Below, one piece after another: positions 10,141 through 21,140 of a stretch of DNA of 64,000 bases. A program made the position numbers and the translations under genes. The DNA comes from Nereocystis luetkeana. Taxonomy: Eukaryota; Sar; Phaeophyceae; Laminariales; Laminariaceae. The notes beneath the pieces were generated by a model that saw only the letters and a program-made list of their open reading frames with translations, was not told the origin of the DNA and did no database searches. Location: the NCBI GenBank assembly GCA_031213475.1, contig JARUPZ010000025.1, positions 8,764,592 through 8,828,591 on the forward strand. Direction: 5' to 3'. Each line of letters opens with the position of its first letter. The stretch's first letter is position 1.

Positions 10141-11650
10141 ACTCATGGATGAAGGAAGATGTAAGGTCCGTTTTCGGGAAGATATCATACGAGATTTGTG
10201 CGTTCAAATAAGGATCGTTTTGATATTAATTGAATACCCAAACGATTACAATATTTACGGACATTTTGAAAAATACGATGCTAGCATATACCAGGTATAT
10301 ACCACCGTGTGTACCCGTATACCACAGGGTACATACAACACGGTACCCAACATGGTGCCCATCGGTCTTATACTATGCCGGTGCCTCGGCTAAAATAGTA
10401 GACTCATCTTCGTTGTCGTCAGCCATAGCACTACTAAAAACATGAAAAAAAAGGGCAACATCTCAATCTGATGTTAATACGATTCTTTAAAAATAATTCG
10501 TAGGGACAGGGTTAGGAGAGTGAGGAAATATATCACCATAGACCCGCCGCTCGCCGCAGGCGAATTCTTTAAGAAAAAATGCAGCTTTTATACGAGACCT
10601 CTGGAGTTTTTGTACACATGACATATATATGTGCGTGCGTACGCGTGCACCAATCTAACCCGCGTGTGTTTGTATAGTTCAGACCATGCATTTGGGGGCT
10701 CCTTTGAGGTTTTGCGCTGTTGCGCCAGCGCAACGTTTCCAACGCGTAGAACAAGCGCCCCGGCGGGCTGTAAGGAGCCAGCCCTGTTTCAGACTACTCG
10801 TGGTTTAGAGTCCACCACTCTGTCGGGCAGTGTATAAGAACTTGTTGTGTTTTAATACCCGTAATCTGTTAATACCCAAACGGTTCTCAAAATTCCGGAC
10901 AGAGAGTCATACCTATACAAACGTCTACCGTCCAATTTAAACAATTATTTCATATCCGGATATACGGTATTGACAAGGCGAAGCACACCTACACCCCATG
11001 TAAGATGAATCCCCGCACCGATTTCGCCAAAAAAACGGGGTGGTGATAAAAATGAGTTTCGAGGAAATTTTCAAATAATTTCCGATCTCACACAGCTGAG
11101 TGAGGTCTCCTTTTAAGTCAACTTTTACAAAAAAAAACGAGCCCGGGTGGGTGGGGTTGGACAGACAAATCTCGTCGAGATCTGATTGATGTCGATCGAC
11201 GGATGGATGTGCGTGCACCTCTCGGTGTTTCAAAAAGTATCTCTCCTCCCCGTTTTGTCGAGAAAATCGGCTTGAAGACTCGCCCGAGGGGTCGGGTTGT
11301 CTCTAAAATATTGCACATACATCGTACCTGGTACAATGATATAATATGTACCAGGTATCCTATATACACGTGGTATATACCTGGTACCTGGTACCTGGTA
11401 TTTATATACGTACGTCGTGTGATCTTCAACGAAATAAGGATTTTTAAGTTCTAAATATACCCCGCGTCTCGGGTTTATTCTGTACCTTGTACACCGCATA
11501 CCTACCTGGTATTATGAGTTAACTATGGAGATACCACAAGATAGAGATATTCGAACGTACGTATTTGCACTATCTGTAAGATGATACTTACGAACACCAG
11601 TCGACCTCATCAATGCCGCCATCACTATTAAAATAAAACACGACGCACAC
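10140..11650. other. No gene seen; triple TACCTGGTA
   Basis: AT-rich sequence with scattered TACCWGGTA, including three overlapping copies at 11379-11400. A possible family I right-end fragment lies at 11235-11305 (TTTTGTCGAGAAAATCGGCT). No coding frame is convincing. Confidence 0.5.
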
Positions 11651-11654
11651 TCGA

Positions 11655-11875
11655 CGCGCTGGGGGGAGAGGAGGCAAAGGGGTGGGCAGGGAGGGGGCGA
11701 GGAGTGGGTAGGAGGGGACGGGGGGGGGTGGAGAAGAGGGGGTGGAAGGAGTGGGGAGGCGGGGAGGGGAGCGATGAAGGGTACGGCAGAAGAGCGGGGG
11801 GGCGGGGGGGGGGGCGAGGGGGAGGAGAAGGAGAGAGCGAGAGGTGGCTGGAGGGGGGGGGGGGAGGGGGGGGTG
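11655..11875. repeat. G-rich tract ahead of family C element
   Basis: Irregular GGGGAGGGG and GGGGTGGGTAGG units with runs up to nine or more G. It touches the left end of the family C copy at 11876. Strong G-quadruplex potential. Confidence 0.85.
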
Positions 11876-12131
11876 TACTCGATAGGAGATATGTACTCGA
11901 TCTCATGCATGGCCGTAGTCGTATGACCATAGACCCTCGCACCCCTAAAATGTCGGGACAGAGCATGTCGAGTTTTCACCGACCAGGCAGACATTGCTTG
12001 CACCAACCGCGAAGCGCCGTGAGGTGTCCGGCGAGTCGCATGAAGGGTGAGCTGCATCCTATTAAAAATCGCGTGTGAGGCGGACTTGCATTGGATGACA
12101 GCTTCAATGAGTTAGTTTAATTTCCGGTGTA
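11876..12131 (+). mobile_element. Family C element, copy 1
   Basis: It opens GTACTCGATAGGAGATATGT, continues CTCATGCATGGCCGTAGTCG and CGAGTTTTCACCGACCAGG, and ends AATTTCCGGTGTAG before a second G run. On the minus strand a conserved reading frame (M-Q-L-T-L-H-A-T-R) recurs in many copies, but this follows from high copy similarity and is not proof of a gene. Confidence 0.8.
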
Positions 12132-12440
12132 GGGGGGGGGGGGGGATAGGGGGGGATAGGTGGGGGTGGGAGGGAGGGGGGGGACGCACTACTTGTTGCT
12201 TTCCTTAGATATCTGACGGAAGCGGGGGGGGGGTGAGGGAAGGGGGGGGAGCCGGGAGGAGGGGGGGGGGGGGAGGGAGGTGGAGGCAGGGGAGTAGGGA
12301 CGGGGGGGTTGGAGGGTGGAAGGGGGGTGTTGCAGAGAAGGGCTGCGGGGTCGGAGGGGGGGGCTGGGAGCGGTGGAAGTGGACGGAGGGCGCGTTAGAG
12401 GCGGGGGGGGGCAGCGAAGAACTGAGAGGGAGGGGATGTG
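12131..12440. repeat. G-rich tract after family C element
   Basis: Runs of 6-13 G mixed with GGAGGG. It starts directly at the end of the family C copy. Confidence 0.85.
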
Positions 12441-12908
12441 GGGGGTTCCTCGTCGTCCAGATGCATTTATACTTCGAAGTGCCATCAGAAGATGTTGGGG
12501 GTTTTGCGTTATTGTTATGGAACGCAACTTGGGGACGCAATAGGTCGTTCCGTCGAGTATATCCTACAATCATACATCACGCGGGAACGGAGTGGTTTCT
12601 CGACTAAAATAACCGGCGAGGTGTGTTGCTTTTTTGGCTTTGGAGCCTGGTGGGGGGTGGGGGGGTGGAGAAAATAATAGTACGGGAAAAATCTCAACAC
12701 GCTCGGGATAATTTACAACCAAAATATGGGGGGAAAAGGCTCCTTAAAAAGGAATTACTTTTCGACGTTTACTCTTCCACGACGATCGTTCGTACACACG
12801 CTTACGTGCGTGTGTGTGGGTGATATGTCACGGCTGTTAAAGATACATTATTCGGCCATCACATATTTTTCATTGTGTTGGCCACCCGCCAGTGCATCGC
12901 ATCCCGGC

Positions 12909-13221
12909 GTCCCGGTGGCTTGGTAGGTGATCCGCGTGCCTATCAAGATCGATTTCGTGGATCCAAACCTTACCGAGTGCATGCTCGTAGGGACTTTTTC
13001 TTGCACAAAAAAATGATTGGCGGACAGCGCGAGAGCGTGAGTTAGCTGCAACATTCGATGGAAATCGACGAGCAGTGGGAATGCTGAACCCTATGCGCGA
13101 CAAAAAAATAAAGGCACTTACCGGGGGGGAGAAGGGACGACACCTGTCACCACGGCTTGTCCAGAAGGTCGCTGAGGGTTAGGCTGGAAAATAAAAGTGA
13201 TGATTCAAAAAAAAAAAAAAA
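12909..13221 (+). mobile_element. SINE-2, tRNA-headed SINE, full copy with poly(A)
   Basis: The head CCCGGTGGCTTGGTAGGTGA has an A-box-like layout. The B-box region is mutated here (GTGGATCCAAACC) but intact in the inverted copy at 26264-26602 (GGGTTCAAGTCCC). The body includes GACAGCGCGAGAGCGTGAG, TGCGCGACAAAAAAATAAAG and CCACGGCTTGTCCAGAAG. The element ends in about 15 A. Confidence 0.85.
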
Positions 13222-13439
13222 TGACCTTCAACGCTGATCACTCACAAATATTCCCCGAAAGAGGAAGAAGCGCTCTAATAATATGCCGGCACCAGGTAGC
13301 AATAATGTAACAAGAGCGTGTATCCTTTGCCATCCGACAGTGTGCAGCGTGAGAGGCTCAACAACCAGAAACACGACGAGAAAACAAAAAAAAAAACGGA
13401 CCACGGGATATGCAAGCGTGAAACAACGTCTCACACACC

Positions 13440-14065
13440 GGGCAGATCATCTACAGATCATTCCCACCTCATGATCTAGATCTTTCAGGGCAGGTGGGCA
13501 GATACATTCCTGATGTGTGTAATCTGTATGATCTGCATGATCTAGCTCATGATGCCGGCGGGGACAGTATACGATCAGCACGGTCTAGCACATGTTCCCT
13601 GTGGGTTGGATCTGCACCATGCAGTTCTGTACTGTGCGGGTCCGGGACCACTTCCCACAACGGGACCACTTCCCACAACATCAGGATAGGATCTATATAC
13701 GGCAATAGCTTGTTCGAGGTGTGCAATGTTTCACACCTCGGCCAGATGATCTACAGATAGATCATGATCTATATCATTCAGTTTCTTGCCTGCCGTCGTG
13801 AGAGGTTGTGCAGGATCTGTGTGGGTGCATCGTACAGATCCAACCCAGGAAGCGCGTGCTCCGATAGATCATCACGCAGGATATACGGCTCCCACCCTAA
13901 AGCAACATGACCTATGTAGATCAAACAAGGTTGGCGAATAAAAACTGCCTTGAAATATCCAGGTCTCTGGGAATGATCTGTAGATGACATATCTGTGGAT
14001 GATTTGTAGATGATCTGTAGATGATCTGTAGATGATCTGTAGATGATCTGTAGATGATCTATCCG
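13440..14065. repeat. GATC-rich region with 11-bp minisatellite
   Basis: Words such as GATCTACAGATC and TGATCTAGATC recur. At 13990-14062 there is a clean array of AGATGATCTGT. Similar GATC-rich repeats appear at 22680-22830, in the ankyrin gene's 3' introns (39305-40311) and at 42000-43260. Confidence 0.75.
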
Positions 14066-14264
14066 ATCGGTCCGAGGTGTGAAAGCCTTGGGCACCCCGG
14101 AGTAGAGGGGGGAAATAGCAGTTACGTTGATCAACTGGGGGCGAGCGTCGTTTGGGGGAGAGGCATGTGTGGGGTGACTTCGTCAGGGACACGCGGTACC
14201 CCCCACCATCCTTGCCCATTGAGCGACTTCTCGTTGTTGCTCTCGTGTGTAAATTTGGTGCGGA

Positions 14265-14370
14265 GGAGGGAAGAAGGCCTGCTATGTGATCTCGGATCTG
14301 GAATTTGCTGGGAGGGAGAGATATAAAAATGGGACAATACAACAAATAGACGGGATGGACACAAAAAAGC
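14265..14370 (+). mobile_element. SINE-1 3' fragment
   Basis: GGCCTGCTATGTGATCTCGG and GGGAGGGAGAGATATAAAAA match the distal half of SINE-1. The head is missing. A 256-codon minus-strand frame over 13872-14642 crosses it and is judged spurious. Confidence 0.6.
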
Positions 14371-14429
14371 GTTGCTAAGAGAGGTGGTGTAGCGGTATTC
14401 CACAATCCGGTCACGAAGGAGGCTGAACC

Positions 14430-15450
14430 GAAGGGGCTCGGGTGATCCTCACCCTGAACCACTGTTTTCCCATCTGAGATACTAACGCCTGCCAAGTAAT
14501 ACCAACGTGTACCCATTAGGTAAACTCGGGTAATTGCAGGTATTTCAAGGCATTTCAAGGCGATGCCGTGCAGTGGTGGATGTCGAACACGAAGCGAGTT
14601 CGATGTATACGACACCAATAAATAAATAAAACGGATCGACACGATTTCAAAACTCGATACACGGCAGCTTTTGTGCAGTGTCAGTAAAAAACATCACGGA
14701 CATGCCAGGAAGTGGAGAGCAACAACACACCCGATACGATATATCGACACTTTTGACATATTGATATGTCGAAGCTTAATACGTACACGAGATGCACTAT
14801 AGTCGAGAGTAAAAAAACACGTTGAAAATATGTGACGACAACGGCAGCATCGGCTGCACCTGGCTGGTGTATTACGTACCGCTCTGAACGGAAACATAAG
14901 GATCGTTCAGACATTAATATGAACATCAACTGGTCCCTGTTTTTCCGTCTAAGGCATTGCCGTCCAGGGTGGTATGTAACAGAGAGAGGATCAATGGCGA
15001 TAGAAAAACAGGGGGGTGTTGAAGGAATTTTGCCTGTTGTGAGCAATGAATGAATGCCCTTGTAGGGGTGGTGCCTTATTGTCTGGGTCTTGTAGGGGTG
15101 GTGCCTCATTGTCTGGGTCTTGTAGGGGTGGTGCCTTATTTTCTGGGCTCCTCGAATGAGAAGCTCAATATCGGACAACAAATACGACTTCTTAGGAGAA
15201 GTTTGTTCACGCACCCCGACCAAGATTCCTATGCGCTATCGTAGTCCTGAAACAAATATGCTAGTAAAAGTATACGGAATTATACTAACCGGTGTGCCAA
15301 TACAGTAGTTGCTCACTTGAAGGGCCCAACCGGTCTGAAAGTGTTGCCCCGGAAGGCAAACAGACGCAACGGCCCCTAACGTGGGATAAGTCTAAATGGC
15401 GAATCGCCTCGGTGACTGGACAGATTTATTTAACATATGCCGCACAACAC
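14430..15450. other. No gene seen; 30-bp tandem triplet inside
   Basis: At 15059-15148 the 30-bp unit TGTAGGGGTGGTGCC + TTATTGTCTGGGTCT occurs three times without spacers. The minus-strand frame across it is repeat-derived. Nothing else was recognised. Confidence 0.6.
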
Positions 15451-15451
15451 G

Positions 15452-16240
15452 TGCGATAAAAGATAACACACCCCCCTCGCGATAATTTGTAAGGTGAGTT
15501 TCTCTTGACCATGGAAGGAGGTGCAACAAAAAAGCGGCGAGAGATTTATGCGCCCCGGTATTATTGTCGTCGAGGCCTTTCCAACGCCCCCCCCTTCTGG
15601 TTGTGTTCCCCCCCCCCCACTCTACCCCCCCCTATTTTATACCAGGTATAGGTTGGGTTGGCGTCGGTTGGAAACGACACTGTAAAACATGCCGCTCACT
15701 ACGTGAGCTAGACAACCAGGGTACCGTCTTCTTTTTTTTTTTTTGGCGGTCGCCCGCAGCTGGTCGTCGAGTTAGATCATTTGTGCGAGGTAAATGACCT
15801 TTACTCCGTACAAGGGAATTGATCGTATCACGTAGTGTTCAAGGTAAGGCACCCAAGAGGCAGTTACACAGTACTCCCATTGCAGTCTCTGAAAATGCCT
15901 GCACCGGAAATTAAATTAACTCATTGAAGCTGCCATCCATATGCAAGTCCGCCTCACAAGCGGTTCTTAGTATTGTAGGATGCAGCTCACCCTCCATGCA
16001 ACTCGCCAGACACCTCACGGCGCTTCGCGCTTGATGCGAGCAATGTCTGCCTGGTCGGTGAAAATCCGACATGCTCCATCCCGGCATTGTAGGGATGCGA
16101 GGATCTATGATCAGACGACTACGGCCATGCATGATATCGAGTACATCTCTCCTATCGAGTACACCCCCCCCCCCCTCTTGTTTTGGAGAAAACCGGCTCG
16201 GAAACTCGTCCCAGGGGGTGTGTTATCTCATCACCCTAGT
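15452..16240. mobile_element. Family I MITE split by a family C insertion
   Basis: The left end (GATAAAAGATAACACACCCC) and the right end (GGGTGTGTTATCTCATCACC) are inverted repeats. Inner parts AAGGAGGTGCAAC and CGGAAACTCGTCCCAGGG match the intact copy at 51540-51744. The middle is occupied by the family C copy at 15640-16172. Confidence 0.65.
15640..16172 (-). mobile_element. Family C element, long form, with TACCAGGTA scar
   Basis: On the minus strand this is nearly the whole long form seen at 48640-49400, including the CGGTACCCTGGTTGTC segment and the GACGCCAACCCAACC terminus. Close to that terminus it reads TTTTATACCAGGTATAGG, where the other copy has TTTTATATAGG: an extra CCAGGTA. The opposite end runs into a C tract (16164-16175). 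Confidence 0.85.
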
Positions 16241-16249
16241 GTGATAATG

Positions 16250-16690
16250 TCATACGATTGGGCATGTCATATAGGTCGGATGCGTGCTGCCATAAGGGTA
16301 CGACACGTATGGTACCACTTTTTGGCCAAACTATTTATGACTTGACCGGTTTCCTTAAGCCAGTACCGTTGGCAAACCACTGTATATTTGCTACAGTATA
16401 TACCATACCTGGTAGTGTTTACTATATCGTTCGTGCTGTACCTAGGTCTTGAGAGTGCTCATCATGGTGTTGCACTTTATGATGGCATTTATCAAAATGA
16501 GCTGCTGCAGGCGTTGAGGTGTAGGGCTCCTCGAGTGAGACGCCACCAGAAGGCAAAGTAGGTGCTACCCCAAGAAGGTAAACGTTGTCGACGGATTTCG
16601 CGGAGGGTGTCCCGGGTCAAGCTCCAGCTTCGGAATCGCGAGGATGAAGGTAGCAGGAGCAGGAGGGGAGAGGAAGGAGGGGGTACTCGT
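16250..16690. other. No gene seen; possible family D fragment
   Basis: GTTGAGGTGTAGGGCTCCTC at about 16514-16533 resembles part of family D (compare about 32365-32385). One TACCTGGTA lies at 16407. Confidence 0.4.
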
Positions 16691-17395
16691 GCCATACATG
16701 GCCGCAGCCGTATGACCCTGGACCCTCGCAACGGGGAGGGAGGGGGGAGGGTGACACACCAGCACGCATGGAGTGTCTCGAACCAACCCAGCTAGAGGAT
16801 CGCCAACAAGCTAGAAGAAGCAGTGGGGGGAGGGATGACAGACCCACCCCCATGCGGTGTCCCGAGCAGAGAGGTGGGGAGGGGGGTGTACTCTTGCCAT
16901 GCGTGGCCGTAGCCGTATGACCATATGATCCTCGCACCCCTACAATGCCGGGACGGAGCGCGTCGGGTTTCCACCGACCAGGCATATACTACTGTTCGCA
17001 CCATGCGCCGTTAAGCGCCTTGAGGTGTTTGGCGAGTCACATGAAGGGTGGGCTGCATCCTACTAAGAAACCGCTTGTGAGACGGGCTGGGCTGGGTGTT
17101 CTCGATCTCATGCATGGCCGTAGTCGTATGACCATAGACCCTCGTATCCCTACAATGCGGGACGAAGCACGTCGGGTTTTCGCCGACCAGGCAGACATTG
17201 CTTGCACCGAGCGCGAAGCGCCGTGAGGTGAGTGGCATCCTACTAAAAATCGCTTTTGAGGCGGATTTTCTTCCATGTAAATGACAGCGGGTGTACTCAA
17301 TATCATGCATGGCCGTAGCCGTGTGACAATAGACCCTCGCATCTCGACAATGCCGGGACGGAGCACGTCGGGTTTTCACCGATCAGGCGGGGGGG
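16690..17395 (+). repeat. Head-to-tail array of partial family C copies
   Basis: CATGGCCGTAGnCGTATGACC starts recur at about 16697, 16902, 17114 and 17309, each followed by the CCGACCAGGC segment (absent from the first) and, in two, by GCGCCnTGAGGTG. The array ends in a run of about 21 G at 17388-17408. Confidence 0.75.
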
Positions 17396-17459
17396 GGGGG
17401 GGGGGGGGAAGACAGACCCACACCCACCCATGGCGTCTGGGTGGAGCCCAGACGCGACT

Positions 17460-17550
17460 TTATAGGGGCTGCAGTCCCGTTTGGGGCACAAACCAGCCAA
17501 ATTCTAAGTAGGTTGTCCTCAAATCGGGACTGCAGTCCTAAAAGAGTTAA
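17460..17550. mobile_element. Family B MITE
   Basis: GGGGCTGCAGTCCCGTTTGG pairs with AAATCGGGACTGCAGTCC; the right end runs AAAAGAGTTAAG. The left terminus is lost. Confidence 0.75.
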
Positions 17551-17883
17551 GAGTACGAGTTCCATGAACGAACGCGGAATGGGACGAGAGAAGGGAGGGG
17601 GGGGCAGGACCGCAACAAGCGCATTGATGGAGGAGTAGGTTGATGTTAGTTAGTCCGGAGGGCGGGAAAGACAAAACACCTTTCTTTGCAGGTTTCCTAT
17701 TTTTTGCTGGATTCCACCCGTGATACTGTTACCTTTTTTTTGTTCTTTTTTTTTTCTGAGAAAATTGATGTTTATCAGTGATACAGCCTCGGAGCAACTT
17801 GTATGTAGCTCCTGATACTGAAGCGAGGGATCCATAAACACATTCGGTCCTGCTTACGAGCTTCCCCCGTAATAACATTTATA

Positions 17884-17980
17884 TTAACCCTTGTAAGACT
17901 GCAGTCCGGTTTTGGGGACAAACCAGTCACATTCTAAGTAGTTTGTCCGGAAAACGGGACTGCAGTCCTAAAAGGGTTAA
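17884..17980. mobile_element. Family B MITE, TTAA on both sides
   Basis: TTAACCCTTGTAAGACTGCA at the left, CAGTCCTAAAAGGGTTAA at the right. One of the two copies where both TTAA sites are present. Confidence 0.85.
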
Positions 17981-18429
17981 CGCGATGAAAATGACAATCT
18001 TGCAGCTAGCTGCCTTATTCTGTATTATAATTTAAGCAGCTTGCAAAGCTGAGTATCAACTGTTTAATCAGTCGAACTCACGGCTGAGGTATTTCATTAA
18101 ACAAAATGTTTACCAGGTACCTGGTATAAAATAACGAAATACGACGTCAGCTGTGAATTCTATAAAAAAATAATATCAGGTACCAGGTACGTAATTATTC
18201 CTGTTCGAGGATATTGGATATAATAGTGGGTGGATGGATCAAAAGTTTTTCGGGGGGGGGGGATCATTCTTATTTTTTATTATTCCTATTTTTATTTTAC
18301 TTTGGGGGGATGGATGGTGCCGGTCGTAGGGTTCACAGAAATACTAAGAGAACATTTTCAGAATACAACACAATCATGATAATGATCATGTAAAATGACT
18401 TGCCAGACGCCTTTTTGAATATGTTCAAG
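17981..18429. other. No gene seen
   Basis: AT-rich; holds a joined TACCAGGTACCTGGTA at 18111 and another TACCAGGTA at 18181. Confidence 0.5.
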
Positions 18430-18516
18430 TTGTACCACTATGTCCCAAATGATAAAAACCGTTTTGATTTAATATTGATACACATCCCTTGATTATATTT
18501 TGGGACAGAGGTGGTA
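18430..18516. repeat. Short inverted repeat, TGTCCCAAA ends
   Basis: TGTACCACTATGTCCCAAAT is mirrored by ATTTTGGGACAGAGGTGGTA. It resembles family J in layout but differs in sequence. Confidence 0.45.
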
Positions 18517-18582
18517 CGTCTCAGGTCTGACATACATACCTGGTACGTGGCAAACAACATGTCAATCCGTATGCCATGGGTA

Positions 18583-18680
18583 TTAACCCTTTCAGAACCG
18601 CAGTCCCGTGTTGGGGACAATCCACTCAAATTATAAGTAGCTTGTTCCCAAAACGGGACTGCGGTTCTAAAAGGTGTAAA
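18583..18680. mobile_element. Family B MITE
   Basis: TTAACCCTTTCAGAACCGCA at the left; the right arm ends GGTTCTAAAAGGTGTAAA, so the right TTAA is mutated. Confidence 0.8.
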
Positions 18681-18740
18681 TAATGAGAACAAAAATGCAA
18701 CAGCACCACGAAAAAACGAAAAAACGAGACTATTAATAGT

Positions 18741-18944
18741 ACTGGGGGTCATAGTAAATAGGACCTACGGTACAGACAAAAAGGTATATATTTCCGTATT
18801 TTTAGAGGGGCCATAGTTAACAGGACCTATGATGTAAATAAACACCTATATATTTGACCATTTTTACTAACAATATTTGGTCCTGTTAACTATGGCCCCC
18901 CGTAATAATAATTTCGGTCCTGTTTCCTATGGTCCCCCGTAATA
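18741..18944. mobile_element. Family A MITE, outer copy, split
   Basis: The left half starts GGGGGTCATAGTAAATAGG and runs to about 18802. The right half resumes AATTTCGGTCCTG after 18906 and ends ATGGTCCCCCGTAAT. The inner copy sits between them. Confidence 0.8.
18803..18906. mobile_element. Family A MITE, inner copy nested in another
   Basis: It runs from GAGGGGCCATAGTTAACAGG to TAACTATGGCCCCCCGTAAT. Its interior (AACACCTATATATTTGACC) is complete, so it is the later insertion. Confidence 0.8.
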
Positions 18945-19179
18945 TTAACATCGACGATGGCTGTTGTTGCGGATAGGTGTCAATCCTATTATGAATAATA
19001 TTTATTACCTGGTATTGTTCTACCGATGATGGCTGTGCAGCTTGATGAGTTGATCGCTCATAAACAGTCAAACCCCCCAAAAAGAAGAAAAAGCCGAGGC
19101 AGCAGTAAAAACAAAAAGGAAATATATACCTGGTATATATGTATGCTTACCTGGTAATATATACCAGTATATATATATT

Positions 19180-19510
19180 TATTTTTCTCATCCCATTCAT
19201 TATCTTCGCACATCTTCTTCTCTCTCTCCTTCCCACTCGTAACTCAGATCCGGGGTCACATAGCAGGCGCTTCTCCCCCCTTCCCGCTACGGTACGTGCC
19301 TTCATTTTTATCGCGAGAAGATTTCAGCCTTTTCTTCCCTCGTCGACTCGCATCGAATTGTGCCTACCCACGCCGCAAGGCGCTCTCAACAATTGAATGT
19401 TTTTTTATTTTTGCAAATAAAGTCAAAGTCCGACCCACCTGGGGCTCGAACCCAGGACTCAAACAAGTAGAATTCGATGTTAACCACTTCAACCACCGGG
19501 GCGACCGGCA
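19180..19510 (-). mobile_element. SINE-1, inverted full copy
   Basis: On the minus strand, head GGTTGAAGTGGTTAAC and GGGTTCGAGCCCC, then the same body as at 443-788. The tail is AT-rich and not a clean poly(A). Confidence 0.85.
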
Positions 19511-19514
19511 TATA

Positions 19515-19556
19515 TATGGACACTGCTGGTTGTGCTGGATGTCGACGGGTAGAAAG
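19515..19556 (-). repeat. Family K short conserved repeat, copy 3
   Basis: The minus strand reads CCCGTCGACATCCAGCACAA. It lies directly beside the head of SINE-1. Confidence 0.6.
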
Positions 19557-20116
19557 AACACACACACACTCTCTTCTCTGCCTACCTGTCCCTGCTCAAA
19601 TAAAACCTCTATTAATATCTACTTCATCAAGCATAGATAGTTAATACCAGGTATCATGCATCCCTCCCCGCCATCCTTATGCCGGTACCTTCCTCTCCTT
19701 CCGCGTTCCTTCGTTCGTGCAGCAGCTATCTGTCCTTGCGTACGTATGCTTTTCTTCTACACAGAGTAGTACTACAGCAGCAGTAGCCTTTCTGTTTGAT
19801 TTCAGAATTTAGTGATTTTTACTGTGTTTCTGTTCTCATTTTCTGGGTCTTCTTGCCTGCGTTTTGTTGTGTTCTCGTGCCCGGTACGGAACGGTGGCAT
19901 TTCGCTTGCTTGACCCATGAACTTGCGACTATGTTCGTGTTTGGTCTTGCTCTCTCTCACAGCCTGTGAGCACATTATTTTTTATCAGTATCTCTCTAGG
20001 ATAAGGAATCAGGATACGGGCACTGGGTGTACTGGTGAAGCTGGGTATGGCAAGGACGAAGACAACACACAGAAGAAGACGTTGATATCACGTACCAGGA
20101 ACAGTGTGTATAGTGA
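19557..20116. other. No gene seen
   Basis: A pyrimidine-rich patch (19660-19720) and one TACCAGGTA (19645). The 78-codon plus frame at 19917 lacks coding character. Confidence 0.45.
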
Positions 20117-20335
20117 CTCCTCTACGTATAGTGCCGGTACAACATGCGCTTAAAGCCAACAATACCGGCACTATATGTAGCGGCAACCGGCACTACTTAT
20201 TCCGCACACTGCTGTTCCACACTGGTTAATCAATCCCATCCTATACATGACATTGTGCCAAGCGAGGACACAGGCACTACTATAGCGAGCAACTACTGTG
20301 GCGCTATACTCGACCTGCCTGCACCATAGAGGGGC
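20117..20335. mobile_element. Family F element, copy 1
   Basis: TAGTGCCGGTACAACATGCG at the left, then AATACCGGCACTATATGTAG, ACTGGTTAATCAATCCC and TGTGCCAAGCGAGGACAC, ending near CCATAGAGGGG. Same order as at 30610. Confidence 0.7.
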
Positions 20336-20468
20336 CACTGTTGCTGCACCTGGTATGTATATATATATGATGTTTGCCATCCGACGATGTGATGTATGTG
20401 TCTGTTGAGCCAAAATTAAAAAGAAGACGCAGAAACAGATAATGAAGATCACTTCGTGATACAACTAA

Positions 20469-20574
20469 TGCTGGGGGCCATATTAAACAGGACCTACGGT
20501 GCAGACGAAAACCCGTATGATTCGGTATTTTTATTGACAGTATTTGGTTCTGTTTACTATGGTCCCCCGTAATA
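20469..20574. mobile_element. Family A MITE
   Basis: TGCTGGGGGCCATATTAAAC to ACTATGGTCCCCCGTAATAC. Confidence 0.85.
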
Positions 20575-20704
20575 CTACTACCTTAAGTATACTCGTCTTA
20601 CAAAAAAAAACGTTGAAGTGCGACACCGCAAATCAGTTGGACGCACAAAAAGTGACCTAACACCAACAAGCCCCTACCTCCTCCCTGCATCTTCTCATCC
20701 GTTT

Positions 20705-21140
20705 AACAGCGACTCAGCCCCCCCCCCCCCCCCCCCTCCCCTAGGGATGCGGGGGTCTATGGTCATACGACTACGGGCATGCATGATAATGAGCCCCCCC
20801 CCCCCCCCCCCGCCTACGAGGCAGTTACATGGTGCCCCCACTGCTGTATCTGGGGTGGCCACGCCGGAGAATATATGAAAACTCATTGACGCTGCCTGTC
20901 ATCCACACTATATGCAAGTCCGCCTCACAAGCGATTCTTAGTCTTAGTACCCTGGTAGGATGCAGCTCACCCTTCATGCGACTCGTCGAACACCTCACGG
21001 CGCTTCGCGGTTGGTGCTATAATATAGCGATGTCTGCTTGGTCGGTGAAAACCCGACGTGCTCCGTCCCGGCATTGTCGGGATGCGAGGGTCTATGATCA
21101 TACGACTACGGCCATGCATGATGTCGAGTACACTCTCCCC
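20705..21140 (-). mobile_element. Family C, partial copy plus larger copy, with C tracts
   Basis: A small piece (20738-20783) lies between two C runs (20719-20736 and 20794-20810). A larger copy follows to 21140, again ending at GAGTACACTCTC and a C run. The larger copy includes the CCGGAGAATATATGAAAACT junction. Confidence 0.75.

Noticed and set aside
11512..12057. 181-codon minus frame with Pro-rich middle
   Set aside because: Joins family C sequence to a G-rich tract; the same N-terminus recurs only because family C recurs.
13872..14642. 256-codon minus frame
   Set aside because: Crosses an 11-bp minisatellite and a SINE-1 fragment; no domain and no splice context.
15059..15148. CRISPR-like array (30-bp repeats)
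   Set aside because: Three direct repeats with no spacers in eukaryotic context.
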